Shown here one piece after another: positions 8,583 through 17,817 of a DNA stretch of 64,000 nt. Location: assembly GCA_017415105.1 (NCBI GenBank), contig JAFQJD010000007.1, positions 1 to 64,000 of the forward strand. Reading direction: 5' to 3'. A model generated the notes under the pieces. The model saw only the letters and a program-made list of their open reading frames with translations. It was not told the origin of the DNA and did not search any database. Made by a program: the position numbers and the translations under genes. Each line of letters begins with the position of its first letter. Position 1 is the first letter of the stretch. This DNA is from Clostridia bacterium (lineage in GTDB: Bacteria > Bacillota > Clostridia > UBA1381).

Positions 8583-10994
8583 ATGGCTGATTACAATTTT
8601 AAAGAAATCGAAAAAAAGTGGCAGGACAAGTGGGAAGAGGCTCATGCATTCGAGGCGGAAAATGGCTCGGATAAGGAAAAGTTTTTCGGTCTTATTGAGT
8701 TTCCGTACCCATCAGGTCAGGGACTTCACGTAGGCCACCCCAGAAGCTATACTGCAATGGATATCATTGCAAGAAAACGCCGTATGCAGGGCTATAACGT
8801 GCTTTACCCGATAGGCTGGGATGCGTTCGGTCTTCCGGCAGAAAACTATGCAATTCAGAACAATGTTCATCCGGCAGTTATCACAGCAAAAAATATTGCG
8901 AACTTTACACGTCAGCTTAAGATGCTCGGCTTCTCGTTTGACTGGTCAAGAGAAGTAAATACAACAGATCCGAGCTACTATAAGTGGACACAGTGGATAT
9001 TCCTGCAGTTATTCAAAAAGGGCCTTGCATACAAGCAGGAAATGCCGATTAACTGGTGTACATCATGTAATGTCGGTCTTGCAAACGAAGAGGTTGTAAA
9101 CGGCGTTTGTGAGCGTTGCGGCGGCGAGGTTATCCAGAAGAGACAGAGCCAGTGGATGCTCAAAATCACAGAGTATGCACAGCGTCTTATTGACGACCTT
9201 GACGATATCGACTTCCTTGAGAAGATTAAGACACAGCAGCGTAACTGGATAGGCAGAAGTGAAGGTGCAGAGGTTAAGTTTACACTTACCACAGGCGACG
9301 AAATGGTTGTGTACACAACAAGATGTGACACACTTTTCGGTGCAACATATACAGTTATCTCACCGGAGCATCCGTTAATTGAAAAGCTTGCTGATAAGCT
9401 TACAAATTATGAAGAGGTAAAAGAATATCAGAAGGCAGCCTCAAAGAAATCAGAATTTGAAAGAACAGAGCTTGCAAAGGAAAAAACCGGCGTAAAGCTT
9501 CTTGGTGTTAACGCAATTAACCCGGTAACAGGTAAGGAAATCCCGATATTCGTATCAGACTACGTGCTTGTAACCTACGGTACAGGTGCAATTATGGCTG
9601 TTCCGGCACACGATACACGTGACTGGGAGTTTGCAAAGAAGTTCGATTTGCCGATAATTGAGGTTGTTTCAGGCGGTAAGGATGTAAACGAAGAAGCTTA
9701 CACAGATGTTGCAAGCGGAACAATGGTAAACTCAGGTTTCTTGACAGGTATGGCAGTAAAGGATGCTATCCCTGCAATGATAGACTATCTTGAAAAAGAA
9801 GGTCTTGGCACACGTAAGGTTAACTACAAGCTCCGTGACTGGGTATTCTCACGTCAGAGATACTGGGGAGAGCCGATCCCGATTATTCACTGCCCGAAGT
9901 GCGGTCAGGTACCTGTACCTGAAGATGAACTTCCGCTTGTGCTCCCGGATATGGAAGAGTTTAAGCCGGGCGAGAACGGTGAATCACCGCTTGCAAATGC
10001 AACAGACTGGATAAACACAACATGTCCGTGCTGTGGTGCACCTGCAAAGCGTGAAACTGATACAATGCCGCAGTGGGCAGGTTCAAGCTGGTATTTCTTA
10101 AGATATGCTGATGCACATAACGATAACGCATTAGCATCAAAGGAAGCACTTGATTACTGGACACCCGTTGACTGGTACAACGGCGGTATGGAGCATACAA
10201 CACTCCACCTTCTCTATTCACGTTTCTGGCACAAGTTCCTCTTTGATATAGGTGTTGTTCCGACAAAGGAGCCGTATCAGAAGAGAACATCACACGGTAT
10301 GATTCTTGGCGAGAACGGCGAAAAGATGTCAAAGTCAAGAGGAAATGTTGTAAATCCGGACGATGTTGTAAACGAGGTTGGTGCTGACACATTCAGAACA
10401 TACGAGATGTTTTTGGGTGCATTTGACCAGAGCACACCGTGGTCACAGCAGGGACTTAAGGGTTGCTACAAGTTCATTGAGAAGGTATGGAATCTGCAGA
10501 ACATTATGACCGATGAAGATGGTTACAGCCCCGAACTTGAAAAGGCAATGCACAAGACAATCAAGAAGGTTGGCGACGACTTTGAAAGAATGAAGTTCAA
10601 TACAGCAATTGCATCAATGATGAGCTTCTTAAACGATGTTTCAAAGAAGGGTTCAATCACAAAGGGCGAGTATAAGACATTCATAACACTCCTTAACCCG
10701 GTTGCACCGCACGTAACAGAGGAGCTGTGGCAGATGCTTGGCGGTGAGGGATTGCTTTCACTTGCACCGTGGCCGGCATATGACGAGGAAAAGACAGTTG
10801 ATGACGAGATTGAAATCGTTGTGCAGATAAACGGTAAAATACGTGACAAGATGAGCGTTGCAGCCGACCTTGACCGTGCAGGTCTTGAGGCTGTGGCAAT
10901 GGAATCAGCACGTATCCGTGAACTTACAGAGGGCAAAACAATCGTTAAGATTATAGCAGTCCCCGGCAAGCTTGTAAACATAGTTGTTAAGTAA
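8583..10994 (+). CDS. leuS: Leucyl-tRNA synthetase
   Basis: An 803-residue class I aminoacyl-tRNA synthetase that charges tRNA-Leu. The HIGH-equivalent lies in [16 protein letters not shown] and the KMSKS loop in [16 protein letters not shown]. Zinc-type cysteines are seen in [18 protein letters not shown] and again in HCPKCGQ/CPCCGAP. The editing (CP1) domain carries the [18 protein letters not shown] block. The ATG at 8583 follows AAGAAAGAGG; an in-frame ATG at 8526 lies inside rsfS and is not needed. It is last in its operon, with no T-box seen. Confidence 0.97.
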   Translation: MADYNFKEIEKKWQDKWEEAHAFEAENGSDKEKFFGLIEFPYPSGQGLHVGHPRSYTAMDIIARKRRMQGYNVLYPIGWDAFGLPAENYAIQNNVHPAVITAKNIANFTRQLKMLGFSFDWSREVNTTDPSYYKWTQWIFLQLFKKGLAYKQEMPINWCTSCNVGLANEEVVNGVCERCGGEVIQKRQSQWMLKITEYAQRLIDDLDDIDFLEKIKTQQRNWIGRSEGAEVKFTLTTGDEMVVYTTRCDTLFGATYTVISPEHPLIEKLADKLTNYEEVKEYQKAASKKSEFERTELAKEKTGVKLLGVNAINPVTGKEIPIFVSDYVLVTYGTGAIMAVPAHDTRDWEFAKKFDLPIIEVVSGGKDVNEEAYTDVASGTMVNSGFLTGMAVKDAIPAMIDYLEKEGLGTRKVNYKLRDWVFSRQRYWGEPIPIIHCPKCGQVPVPEDELPLVLPDMEEFKPGENGESPLANATDWINTTCPCCGAPAKRETDTMPQWAGSSWYFLRYADAHNDNALASKEALDYWTPVDWYNGGMEHTTLHLLYSRFWHKFLFDIGVVPTKEPYQKRTSHGMILGENGEKMSKSRGNVVNPDDVVNEVGADTFRTYEMFLGAFDQSTPWSQQGLKGCYKFIEKVWNLQNIMTDEDGYSPELEKAMHKTIKKVGDDFERMKFNTAIASMMSFLNDVSKKGSITKGEYKTFITLLNPVAPHVTEELWQMLGGEGLLSLAPWPAYDEEKTVDDEIEIVVQINGKIRDKMSVAADLDRAGLEAVAMESARIRELTEGKTIVKIIAVPGKLVNIVVK

Positions 10995-11026
10995 TAATAC
11001 AAATTGAAAAAAGTTGTAAATATCTA

Positions 11027-11055
11027 TTGCACTTTTTGTGAAAATATAGTATAAT
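11027..11055 (+). promoter_or_regulatory. Promoter of the SRP RNA gene
   Basis: TTGCAC (11027-11032), 17-nt spacer, TATAAT (11050-11055). Transcription should begin near 11062, about 25 nt before the conserved RNA core. Confidence 0.8.
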
Positions 11056-11084
11056 ACTATATAAGCAAAAAGTAATACAGAAAA

Positions 11085-11205
11085 CATTTGGCGATGAAGA
11101 GCGAGTCTGTGCGATTGCGTGCCGTAAACCGTGTCAGGTGGGGAACCAAGCAGCACTAAGCGGATTTCGTGATGTGTTACGGGTCACTCGCTCGGAGCCA
11201 TTTAA
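11085..11205 (+). ncRNA. ffs: Signal recognition particle RNA (small bacterial type)
   Basis: The conserved SRP core is visible as GTGTCAGGTGGGGAACCAAG (11131-11150), followed by CAGCACTAAG. This corresponds to the Ffh-binding helix 8 with its GGAA-type tetraloop and asymmetric loop. The outer ends pair: TGGC (11089-11092) with GCCA (11197-11200), and GCGAGT (11101-11106) with ACTCGC (11185-11190). Placement just before dnaX-ybaB-recR matches many Firmicutes, including Bacillus subtilis. The exact ends are approximate. Confidence 0.92.
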
Positions 11206-11251
11206 GAACAGCTATTAAAGAATACCCGATTGCGGTCAAAATAATTTAAAC

Positions 11252-11278
11252 CGTCCGCGGAAATCGCGGGCGTTTTTT
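11252..11278 (+). terminator. Terminator after the SRP RNA gene
   Basis: CGTCCGCG (11252-11259) pairs with CGCGGGCG (11265-11272), followed by six T residues (11273-11278). Confidence 0.88.
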
Positions 11279-11450
11279 AACTTTACAGGAAATTGCGTAT
11301 TTCCTGCAAAGTTAAAAAATATTAAATGCCCATGCGAAATTTTCCTCGCTATGCTTGGAAACGCACATGGGCACGACCAAAGTGCTATCCTTCTATGCCT
11401 GCCGTGGGCGTGCACTGAAGGCACTTTGTTCTATACGGAGGGGAGAAAGT
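11273..11450 (+). other. Structured, non-coding leader upstream of dnaX
   Basis: Between the SRP RNA terminator and the dnaX start lie three successive inverted repeats: a 21-bp stem with one mismatch (11273-11293 with 11299-11319); TGCCCATG (11327-11334) with CATGGGCA (11366-11373), with TTTCC/GGAAA nested inside; and CAAAGTGC (11378-11385) with GCACTTTG (11421-11428). The last ends 8 nt before the ribosome site. I see no clear promoter inside it. It may be a dispersed palindromic repeat or a leader controlling dnaX; I do not recognise it as a known riboswitch. Confidence 0.5.
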
Positions 11451-13337
11451 ATGGCACATCAGGCTATATACAGAAAGTGGCGTCCGATGACCTTTGACGA
11501 TATTGTCGGTCAGGAGCATATAACACGTACACTTAAAAATCAAATACTGTCCGGTGCTGTGGGCCACGCATATCTTTTCTGCGGAACACGCGGTACGGGT
11601 AAAACAACGTGTGCAAAGGTGCTCTCACGTGCGGTAAACTGTTTAAATCCGCAAAACGGAAACCCGTGTAACGAATGTGATGTATGCCGTGGTATACTTG
11701 ACGGCTCAATTATGGATGTTACCGAGATGGACGCTGCATCAAATAACGGTGTTGATGACATCCGTGAGATAATTGAGGATATCAACTACGTTGCTTCAAA
11801 TGCGAAACGCACTGTTTACATTATAGACGAGGTGCATATGCTCTCGGCAAGTGCATTTAATGCACTCTTAAAGACGCTTGAAGAGCCGCCGGAGAATGTT
11901 GTGTTTATCCTTGCAACAACGGAATCGCACAAAGTACCGCAGACGATACTCTCACGTTGTCAGAGATTTGATTTCAAACGTATCAGAAACGAAGATATAA
12001 CCGTCAGAATGAAAGAAATTGCATATGCTGACGGATACGAAATAACAGATGATGCATACCGTATTTTGGCAGCACTTGCCGAGGGCTCGATGCGTGACGG
12101 TCTGAGCATTATGGAACGTGTAATATCCGCTTGCGGTAACAAAGTTACGGCAAAGGATATTGAGGAAACTCTCGGCATCTCATCATCAGATGCGGTGTTT
12201 GAGCTTACCGATGCAATAGCAGAGGGGGATGCTGCACGAGTGGTTGCAGTTATTGACAGAGCAGTGTCAGACGGAAAAGAGCTTTCGCAGCTTGCATCAT
12301 CTGAGCTTGCACATCTGCGTTCTCTGATGCTTTGCAAGATTTCGGATAATCCCGAAACGCTTGTTGACACAGATTCCGCAACACTTGTGAAATACAAAGC
12401 ACAGAGTGAAAAGCTGACATTCGATAAGATAAACCGTGCATCCACTCTTATTTCAAATGCAATGGCGGATGCAAGGGTTGCAAAATCATCACGTATTGTA
12501 TACGAGCTTGCGTTTATAAAGCTTGCAAGACCTGATATGGATAGTAACCCCGAAGCTGTTATGGACAGGCTATCGGCAGTTGAAAACAAGCTTATAACGG
12601 GCGTAATGCCTGTAGCACCGGCAATACCGGCAACGGATAACAGCGATATTATACGTCGTCTTGAACGTGTGGAGGAAGCACTAAAAAACGGAGTAACGGC
12701 AACGGCTGAATTTGAACCTGAGCCCGAGCCGGAACCTCAGAAAATATCCTCACGTATGTTTGTGCCGATACCGGAAGATGAGCTTAATTTTGACTATCCT
12801 ACAGTGGCACTTGCACGTAACTGGGAAAAAACAATTGAGCAGATGCTCAAAAAACAGTGTCCGTTTATAATGCCGCTTAAAAACTGTATGGTCTGCTTTG
12901 ATGCGGAGGGTTTGATTGTTCTTGTTCCGGAGAACAGAGGCTCGTTTACGTTCAGCAGTGCCTTAAACCATATTGAGGATATACGCAAGGTGTTCAGAGA
13001 AGTAACGGGCACAAATTACACAATAAAGATAGTAAAGCGTGACGAATTTGATCCACGCAATATTATAAACCCGTTCGGACTGCCAAAGACAGAGGTTGCA
13101 ACAAAAGAGGTGCAAGAGCCGGTAGTTGAGGCAGAGCCTGAACAAAAAACTGAAGAAACTGACAAGTTCGGTCAGTTCTTTGAACAGTTTTCAAGTATAA
13201 TAACAGACGGTGACAGACAATCGCTTTTGTCAGGCAAACCTGATGATGTTGGTGAGCAGACCGAGATTGAGGATGATGATGAGCGAGAGGAGTTTTTGGA
13301 AGAAAGCGAAATACCGTCAGACGATGAAGAAATATAA
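11451..13337 (+). CDS. dnaX: DNA polymerase III subunit gamma/tau
   Basis: A 628-residue clamp-loader subunit. The ATPase domain has Walker A GTRGTGKTTCAKV, a four-cysteine zinc module (NCLNPQNGNPCNECDVC), Walker B with IIDEVHMLSA, and the sensor segment LEEPPENVVFILATT. Domain III follows. The tau-type C-terminus is acidic and of low complexity. The ATG at 11451 follows a strong GGAGGGGAG; the in-frame extension from 11355 runs through the structured leader and is rejected. It forms an operon with ybaB and recR. No classic A-AAA-AAG frameshift site was noticed. Confidence 0.97.
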   Translation: MAHQAIYRKWRPMTFDDIVGQEHITRTLKNQILSGAVGHAYLFCGTRGTGKTTCAKVLSRAVNCLNPQNGNPCNECDVCRGILDGSIMDVTEMDAASNNGVDDIREIIEDINYVASNAKRTVYIIDEVHMLSASAFNALLKTLEEPPENVVFILATTESHKVPQTILSRCQRFDFKRIRNEDITVRMKEIAYADGYEITDDAYRILAALAEGSMRDGLSIMERVISACGNKVTAKDIEETLGISSSDAVFELTDAIAEGDAARVVAVIDRAVSDGKELSQLASSELAHLRSLMLCKISDNPETLVDTDSATLVKYKAQSEKLTFDKINRASTLISNAMADARVAKSSRIVYELAFIKLARPDMDSNPEAVMDRLSAVENKLITGVMPVAPAIPATDNSDIIRRLERVEEALKNGVTATAEFEPEPEPEPQKISSRMFVPIPEDELNFDYPTVALARNWEKTIEQMLKKQCPFIMPLKNCMVCFDAEGLIVLVPENRGSFTFSSALNHIEDIRKVFREVTGTNYTIKIVKRDEFDPRNIINPFGLPKTEVATKEVQEPVVEAEPEQKTEETDKFGQFFEQFSSIITDGDRQSLLSGKPDDVGEQTEIEDDDEREEFLEESEIPSDDEEI

Positions 13338-13358
13338 TCAAAGGAAGGATTTTTAAAG

Positions 13359-13712
13359 ATGGGAAAGTATAAGGGTTTTTCAGGAGCAGGAATGAATCAG
13401 AAGCAGAATATGAACAGCGTTATTAAGCAGGCACAGAAGATGCAGGAAGAAATGGAACGTGTTCAGCAGGAAACAGAGGAGGAGCAGGTTGAGGCAACAT
13501 CAGGCGGCGGTGCTGTTAAGGTTGTTGTTAACGGTAAAAAAGAGCTTATCTCAATCAAGCTTGATCCGGACGCTGTTGATCCGGACGACGTTGAAACTCT
13601 TGAGGATTTGATAATGGCGGCTGTAAACGAGGGCGTTAAGAAAGCAGAAGAGATAATGTCTGAGAGAATGGGTGCTATAACAGGCGGGCTTAATATTCCG
13701 GGGTTATTCTGA
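13359..13712 (+). CDS. YbaB/EbfC nucleoid-associated protein
   Basis: A 117-residue DNA-binding protein of the YbaB/EbfC family. It has the N-terminal coiled helix rich in Gln/Glu (KQAQKMQEEMERVQQETEEE) and the conserved core GGGAVKVVVNGKKELISIKL. These proteins bind DNA as dimers and usually accompany dnaX and recR, as here. AAAGGAAGG precedes the start. The stop overlaps the recR start (TGATG). Confidence 0.94.
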   Translation: MGKYKGFSGAGMNQKQNMNSVIKQAQKMQEEMERVQQETEEEQVEATSGGGAVKVVVNGKKELISIKLDPDAVDPDDVETLEDLIMAAVNEGVKKAEEIMSERMGAITGGLNIPGLF

Positions 13713-14311
13713 TGTATTCCGCGGCAATAGACGAGCTTATAGAGAAGTTTCTGCGGCTTCCGGGCATTGGCCAAAAGAGTGCAGAACGCATTGCGTTCTA
13801 TCTGCTTGAGAATATGACAGAAAAAGAAGCTGAAGAAATGGCGGCAGCAATAGTCGGTGCAAAACGCAAAATCCGGCTGTGTGAGTGCTGCCAGAATCTT
13901 ACGGACGAATCACCGTGCCATATCTGCTCATCACCTAAGCGTGACAGAGCAACGATATGTGTTGTTGAAGGTCCGGAGGATGTTTCAGCAATAGAGAATA
14001 CGCACGAATATAACGGACTTTATCACGTCCTTCACGGTGCATTATCACCCATGGACGGAATAGGCCCTGACGACATAAAAATCAACGAGCTTTTACTTCG
14101 CCTTACCGATAATGCGGTCAGTGAAGTGATTCTTGCTACAAACCCGACAGTGAACGGTACTGCAACAGCAGTATATATCTCAAAGCTTTTAGCACCGTTT
14201 GATGTTAAGGTAACAAGAATAGCACACGGTATCCCGATTGGCTCGGATATCGAGTATGCTGACAAGATTACTATAATAAAGGCGATGGAAAGCAGAAGTG
14301 AAATGAAATAA
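13712..14311 (+). CDS. recR: Recombination mediator RecR
   Basis: A 199-residue protein that works with RecF/RecO in loading RecA on gapped DNA. It contains the helix-hairpin-helix LPGIGQKSAERIAFYLL, a four-cysteine zinc finger (CECCQNLTDESPCHIC), a Toprim domain starting ICVVEGPEDVSAIE, and the C-terminal GIPIGSDIEYAD segment. Length is standard. It is translationally coupled to ybaB. Confidence 0.96.
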   Translation: MYSAAIDELIEKFLRLPGIGQKSAERIAFYLLENMTEKEAEEMAAAIVGAKRKIRLCECCQNLTDESPCHICSSPKRDRATICVVEGPEDVSAIENTHEYNGLYHVLHGALSPMDGIGPDDIKINELLLRLTDNAVSEVILATNPTVNGTATAVYISKLLAPFDVKVTRIAHGIPIGSDIEYADKITIIKAMESRSEMK

Positions 14312-14316
14312 AACTG

Positions 14317-14347
14317 ATACGGCATATTTTTTTATTGTATGCCGTAT
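14317..14347 (+). terminator. Hairpin after recR
   Basis: ATACGGCATA (14317-14326) and TATGCCGTAT (14338-14347) form a perfect 10-bp stem with a T-rich loop. The T run after the stem is weak, so termination may be partial. Confidence 0.5.
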
Positions 14348-14382
14348 ATTTACTTAAAGAATAAATACAGGAGGAGATACTA

Positions 14383-15081
14383 ATGGAAGCAGTAAAGGAA
14401 TTTATATTTAGCTATGACCTGCACCTGTTGTTCAGGATGATTGTGGCAAGCATTTGCGGTTTTGCTATAGGCTTTGAACGCAAAAACAGGGCAAAGGATG
14501 CCGGAATAAGAACACATTGCATTGTTGCAGTTGCGTCTGCAATGATGATGATTGTATCAAAATATGGTTTCAATGATATGATAGAGAGCATTGAGTTCTT
14601 AAATGCTGATGTACGTCTTGACCCATCAAGAATGGCACAGGGAATTGTTACAGGTGTAGGCTTTTTGGGTTCAGGTCTTATTTTCCACCAGCGTGGTTCA
14701 ACACAAGGACTTACAACCGCTGCAGGTATATGGGCAACATCAGGTATAGGTATGGCACTTGGTGCAGGAATGTATCGTATAGGCATTTTTACGACAATTA
14801 TAATGCTTGTAATTCAGTATTTTCTTCATGCACGAATGAAGTTTACAAAGACACATAAAACAAAGCTTTTACGCGTGTTTGGTGTTACTGAAATAGGTTA
14901 TGAGAAAAAAATGATTGAACAGCTTGCCCAAAAGCAGATTTCCGTCAGTGATGTATCAATCGTAAAAAATGCTGACAATGAAATTGATTATACATTCCAT
15001 ATAGAAATGGCAGACGACAGAGCCGAAGAGGAGCTTGTACGTGAGGTAGAGTATCCGTGCTCACTTAAATATGTAAATTAA
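14383..15081 (+). CDS. MgtC/SapB family membrane protein
   Basis: A 232-residue protein. Residues 1-140 carry about four membrane segments with the MgtC family motifs ICGFAIGFERKNRAKDAGIRT and GFLGSGLIFHQRG. The C-terminal ~90 residues form a soluble ACT-like domain. The family is linked to magnesium limitation and, in pathogens, to control of ATP synthase; the function here is unknown. AGGAGGAGA precedes the start. The nadA operon follows after 12 nt, so the genes may be co-transcribed. Confidence 0.9.
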   Translation: MEAVKEFIFSYDLHLLFRMIVASICGFAIGFERKNRAKDAGIRTHCIVAVASAMMMIVSKYGFNDMIESIEFLNADVRLDPSRMAQGIVTGVGFLGSGLIFHQRGSTQGLTTAAGIWATSGIGMALGAGMYRIGIFTTIIMLVIQYFLHARMKFTKTHKTKLLRVFGVTEIGYEKKMIEQLAQKQISVSDVSIVKNADNEIDYTFHIEMADDRAEEELVREVEYPCSLKYVN

Positions 15082-15093
15082 AGGGAATACATA

Positions 15094-16017
15094 ATGAATA
15101 CAATAAAAGATATCCAGCAAGAAATACTAAAGCTGAAAAAGGAAAATGACATCTGCATACTTGCACATAGCTATGAGGCACACGAAATTCTTGAAATTGC
15201 TGATTTTACAGGTGATTCATATGCGTTGAGTGTGAAAGCAAAATCGGTTGACAACAAAACTGTTCTGATGTGTGGTGTGCGGTTTATGGCAGAAACCGTA
15301 AAAATCCTTTCACCCGAAAAAAAGGTTATCCTTGCTACCCCTGAGGCAGGCTGTGAAATGGCTGATATGATGGATAAGGCAATGATTGAAAAGGTAAAGA
15401 CTCAATATCCGGACTATACGGTTGTTGCGTATGTCAACACTACAGCAGAGCTTAAAACCATCTGTGATGTATGCGTGACATCTTCATCTGCAGTGAATGT
15501 TGTAAAGAATATCAAGAATGACAAAATACTGTTTATACCCGACACAAACCTCGGCACGTTTGTTAAAGAATCGCTCCCCGAAAAGGAGATAATGCTTCTT
15601 GACGGATGCTGTCCGATTCACGCAGCGGTAACTCCTGACGAGGTTGAAATGGCAAGAACGGCACATCCTGATGCATTGCTTTTAGTGCATCCGGAATGTC
15701 GTCCTGACGTTTCTGCTATGGCAGATTTTGCAGGCTCTACAGCAGATATTATGGCATATGCGAAAAAGTCGGATAAAACCGAATTTATAATCGGAACAGA
15801 GATAAGTATAGCCGAACATCTGCAGTATGAATGTCCTGATAAACGGTTTTATCCGTTATCGGGCAAGCTGATATGTAAGAATATGCGTCTTACCACACTT
15901 GTTGATGTTCTGGACTGCTGCAGGGGAGCAGGCGGTGAGGAGATTGTACTAAGTAACGACACAATCTCAAAAGCTAAAAGATGTATTGATGAAATGATAA
16001 GGCTTAATCATGAATAA
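15094..16017 (+). CDS. nadA: Quinolinate synthase
   Basis: A 307-residue 4Fe-4S enzyme that condenses iminoaspartate with dihydroxyacetone phosphate to give quinolinate. The conserved cluster-ligand cysteines are in LMCGVRFMAETVK, in the VHPECRPDV region and near the C-terminus in DCCRGAGGEE. The typical start (ILKLKKENDICILAHSYE) is present. Unlike many Clostridia, where nadABC is one operon, nadA here is joined to mnmA (8-base overlap) while nadB-nadC lie about 13 kb away on the other strand. Confidence 0.95.
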   Translation: MNTIKDIQQEILKLKKENDICILAHSYEAHEILEIADFTGDSYALSVKAKSVDNKTVLMCGVRFMAETVKILSPEKKVILATPEAGCEMADMMDKAMIEKVKTQYPDYTVVAYVNTTAELKTICDVCVTSSSAVNVVKNIKNDKILFIPDTNLGTFVKESLPEKEIMLLDGCCPIHAAVTPDEVEMARTAHPDALLLVHPECRPDVSAMADFAGSTADIMAYAKKSDKTEFIIGTEISIAEHLQYECPDKRFYPLSGKLICKNMRLTTLVDVLDCCRGAGGEEIVLSNDTISKAKRCIDEMIRLNHE

Positions 16018-17041
16018 TAAAACGATAATTGCAATGAGCGGCGGAGTTGACAGCTCCGTTGCTGCATTTTTAACTAAAAATAAAGGATATGACCTGCTTG
16101 GCGTAACTTTATCGCTTACTGATATCCAAACGAGCGATATAGCCGATGCCGGAGCTGTGGCAGAAAGGCTTGGATTTAATCATACCGTACTCGATTTAAA
16201 AAAAGAGTTCAGAGAAGAAGTAATATCACGCTTTGTTGATGCGTATGAGAACCTACGTACCCCAAATCCGTGCATATACTGTAACAGGTTTATAAAGTTC
16301 GGACTTCTGGGTGAGTACGCAGAGTATAACGGATATTCGTATGTTGCAACAGGTCACTATGCACAGATAGCAGAGGAAAACGGACGATATATATTAAAAA
16401 AAGGTGTAGATCCGAAAAAGGATCAGAGTTATGTTCTGTATTCTCTTACGCAGGAACAGTTAAAACACACACTGTTCCCGCTTGGCGGACTTTCAAAAGA
16501 AGAAGTGCGTGAAATTGCAGAGGAAAACAGATTTGTAAACGCACGCAAGAAAGAAAGTCAGGACATCTGCTTTGTGCCTGATGGTGATTATGCAGGCTTT
16601 ATAGAAAGGTATTCGGGCAAGAAATATAAAGAAGGCGACTTCGTTGACCTTGAGGGGAAAGTGTGGGGGACACATAAAGGTTTGATTCACTACACTGTAG
16701 GACAAAGAAAAGGTCTTGGACTTGCACTCCCGAAGCCTATGTATGTCTGTGAGCTTTGCGGTGAGAAGAACTGTGTGGTGCTTGGTGATAATGCCGACCT
16801 GTTCTCAAAAACACTTGATGCAGAGGATATAAACCTCATAACGGTAGACAAGCTTGATAGTGCTATTCGTGCTGAAGTTAAAGTGCGATACAGCCAGTCA
16901 GCACAAAAAGCTACAGTATGGCAGACATCTGATGACAGACTTCATATTGAGTTTGACGAACCGCAAAGAGCCATAACAAAAGGACAGGCAGTGGTTCTCT
17001 ACGATGGTGAAACGGTAATAGGTGGTGGAACAATAATATGA
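16010..17041 (+). CDS. mnmA: tRNA-specific 2-thiouridylase
   Basis: A 343-residue enzyme that puts the 2-thio group on wobble uridine 34 of Lys, Glu and Gln tRNAs. The PP-loop is AMSGGVDSSVAAF. The catalytic cysteines lie in RTPNPCIYCNRFIKFG and in KKESQDICFVPDGD. C-terminal beta domains are complete. The sulfur is probably supplied by the cysteine desulfurase at 52681. It overlaps both neighbours by a few bases, forming a nadA-mnmA-tcdA unit. Confidence 0.96.
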   Translation: MNNKTIIAMSGGVDSSVAAFLTKNKGYDLLGVTLSLTDIQTSDIADAGAVAERLGFNHTVLDLKKEFREEVISRFVDAYENLRTPNPCIYCNRFIKFGLLGEYAEYNGYSYVATGHYAQIAEENGRYILKKGVDPKKDQSYVLYSLTQEQLKHTLFPLGGLSKEEVREIAEENRFVNARKKESQDICFVPDGDYAGFIERYSGKKYKEGDFVDLEGKVWGTHKGLIHYTVGQRKGLGLALPKPMYVCELCGEKNCVVLGDNADLFSKTLDAEDINLITVDKLDSAIRAEVKVRYSQSAQKATVWQTSDDRLHIEFDEPQRAITKGQAVVLYDGETVIGGGTII

Positions 17042-17733
17042 GTGAACGCTTTTCAAGAACCGAACGCCTTTTAGGCAAGCCGGCAATGGACAAACTGAAA
17101 AATGCACGTGTTGCAGTTTTTGGCGTTGGCGGTGTTGGCGGATATGTTGTTGAGGCACTTGTAAGGAGCGGTATCGGTGCAATAGATATTTTTGATAATG
17201 ATACCGTTGCAGAATCAAATATAAACCGTCAGATAATCGCAACTACAGATACAGTCGGCAGATTAAAGGTTGATGTGGCAAAGGAGCGTGCGTTGTCTAT
17301 AAATCCTGACATAAAGGTAACAGTTCACCCTTGCTTTTATATGCCGGATAATGCGGATAAGTACGACTTATCAGTATATTCATATATAGTGGATGCAATC
17401 GACACGGTTACGGCAAAAATCGAGCTTATAAAACGTGCAAAAGAAGCCGATGTGCCGATAATAAGCTCTATGGGGACAGGAAATAAACTTGAGGCATCTA
17501 TGCTTGAAGTGACGGATATAAAAAAGACTGAAATGTGTCCCCTTGCACGCACAATGCGACGCGAACTCAAAAATCTTGGTATAACATCACTTAAGGTTGT
17601 ATATTCAAAGGAAAAACCAATAATTCCTGATGACGGTGACCGGACACCTGCATCAACGGCATTTGTTCCTGCGGCGGCCGGTCTTATAGCAGCCGGAGAG
17701 GTGGTAAAAGATTTAACGAAAAAACTCTCGTAA
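17038..17733 (+). CDS. tcdA: tRNA threonylcarbamoyladenosine dehydratase (TcdA/ThiF family)
   Basis: A 231-residue E1-like protein with the nucleotide-binding glycine motif GVGGVGGYVVEALVRSG, the catalytic arginine region NRQIIATTDTVGRLK, and the family end TPASTAFVPAAAGLIAAGEVV. TcdA uses ATP to cyclise t6A37 in tRNA to ct6A. Pairing with mnmA makes this a tRNA-modification operon. Its stop codon lies in the loop of the terminator. Confidence 0.92.
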   Translation: MSERFSRTERLLGKPAMDKLKNARVAVFGVGGVGGYVVEALVRSGIGAIDIFDNDTVAESNINRQIIATTDTVGRLKVDVAKERALSINPDIKVTVHPCFYMPDNADKYDLSVYSYIVDAIDTVTAKIELIKRAKEADVPIISSMGTGNKLEASMLEVTDIKKTEMCPLARTMRRELKNLGITSLKVVYSKEKPIIPDDGDRTPASTAFVPAAAGLIAAGEVVKDLTKKLS

Positions 17734-17746
17734 TCGAGAGTTTTTT
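17719..17746 (+). terminator. Terminator of the nadA-mnmA-tcdA unit
   Basis: AAAACTCTCG (17721-17730) pairs with CGAGAGTTTT (17735-17744), followed by a T run. The loop is the tcdA stop codon. Confidence 0.88.
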
Positions 17747-17757
17747 CTTGAATTTGC

Positions 17758-17786
17758 TTTACAATTTTACATAAATTTAGTATAAT
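17758..17786 (+). promoter_or_regulatory. Promoter of murD
   Basis: TTTACA (17758-17763), 17-nt spacer, TATAAT (17781-17786). CAGGGAG lies before the ATG at 17818. Confidence 0.8.
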
Positions 17787-17817
17787 AAATATAATAATAA
17801 ATCAGGGAGTAGATAAT

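Noticed and set aside
11355-11450. In-frame upstream extension of dnaX
   Set aside because: It lies across the hairpins of the leader. The ATG at 11451 has a strong ribosome site and begins at the conserved DnaX N-terminus.
11451-13337. Programmed frameshift making a gamma form of DnaX
   Set aside because: Only runs of six A were seen, not the A-AAA-AAG site with a following stem, so there is no support.
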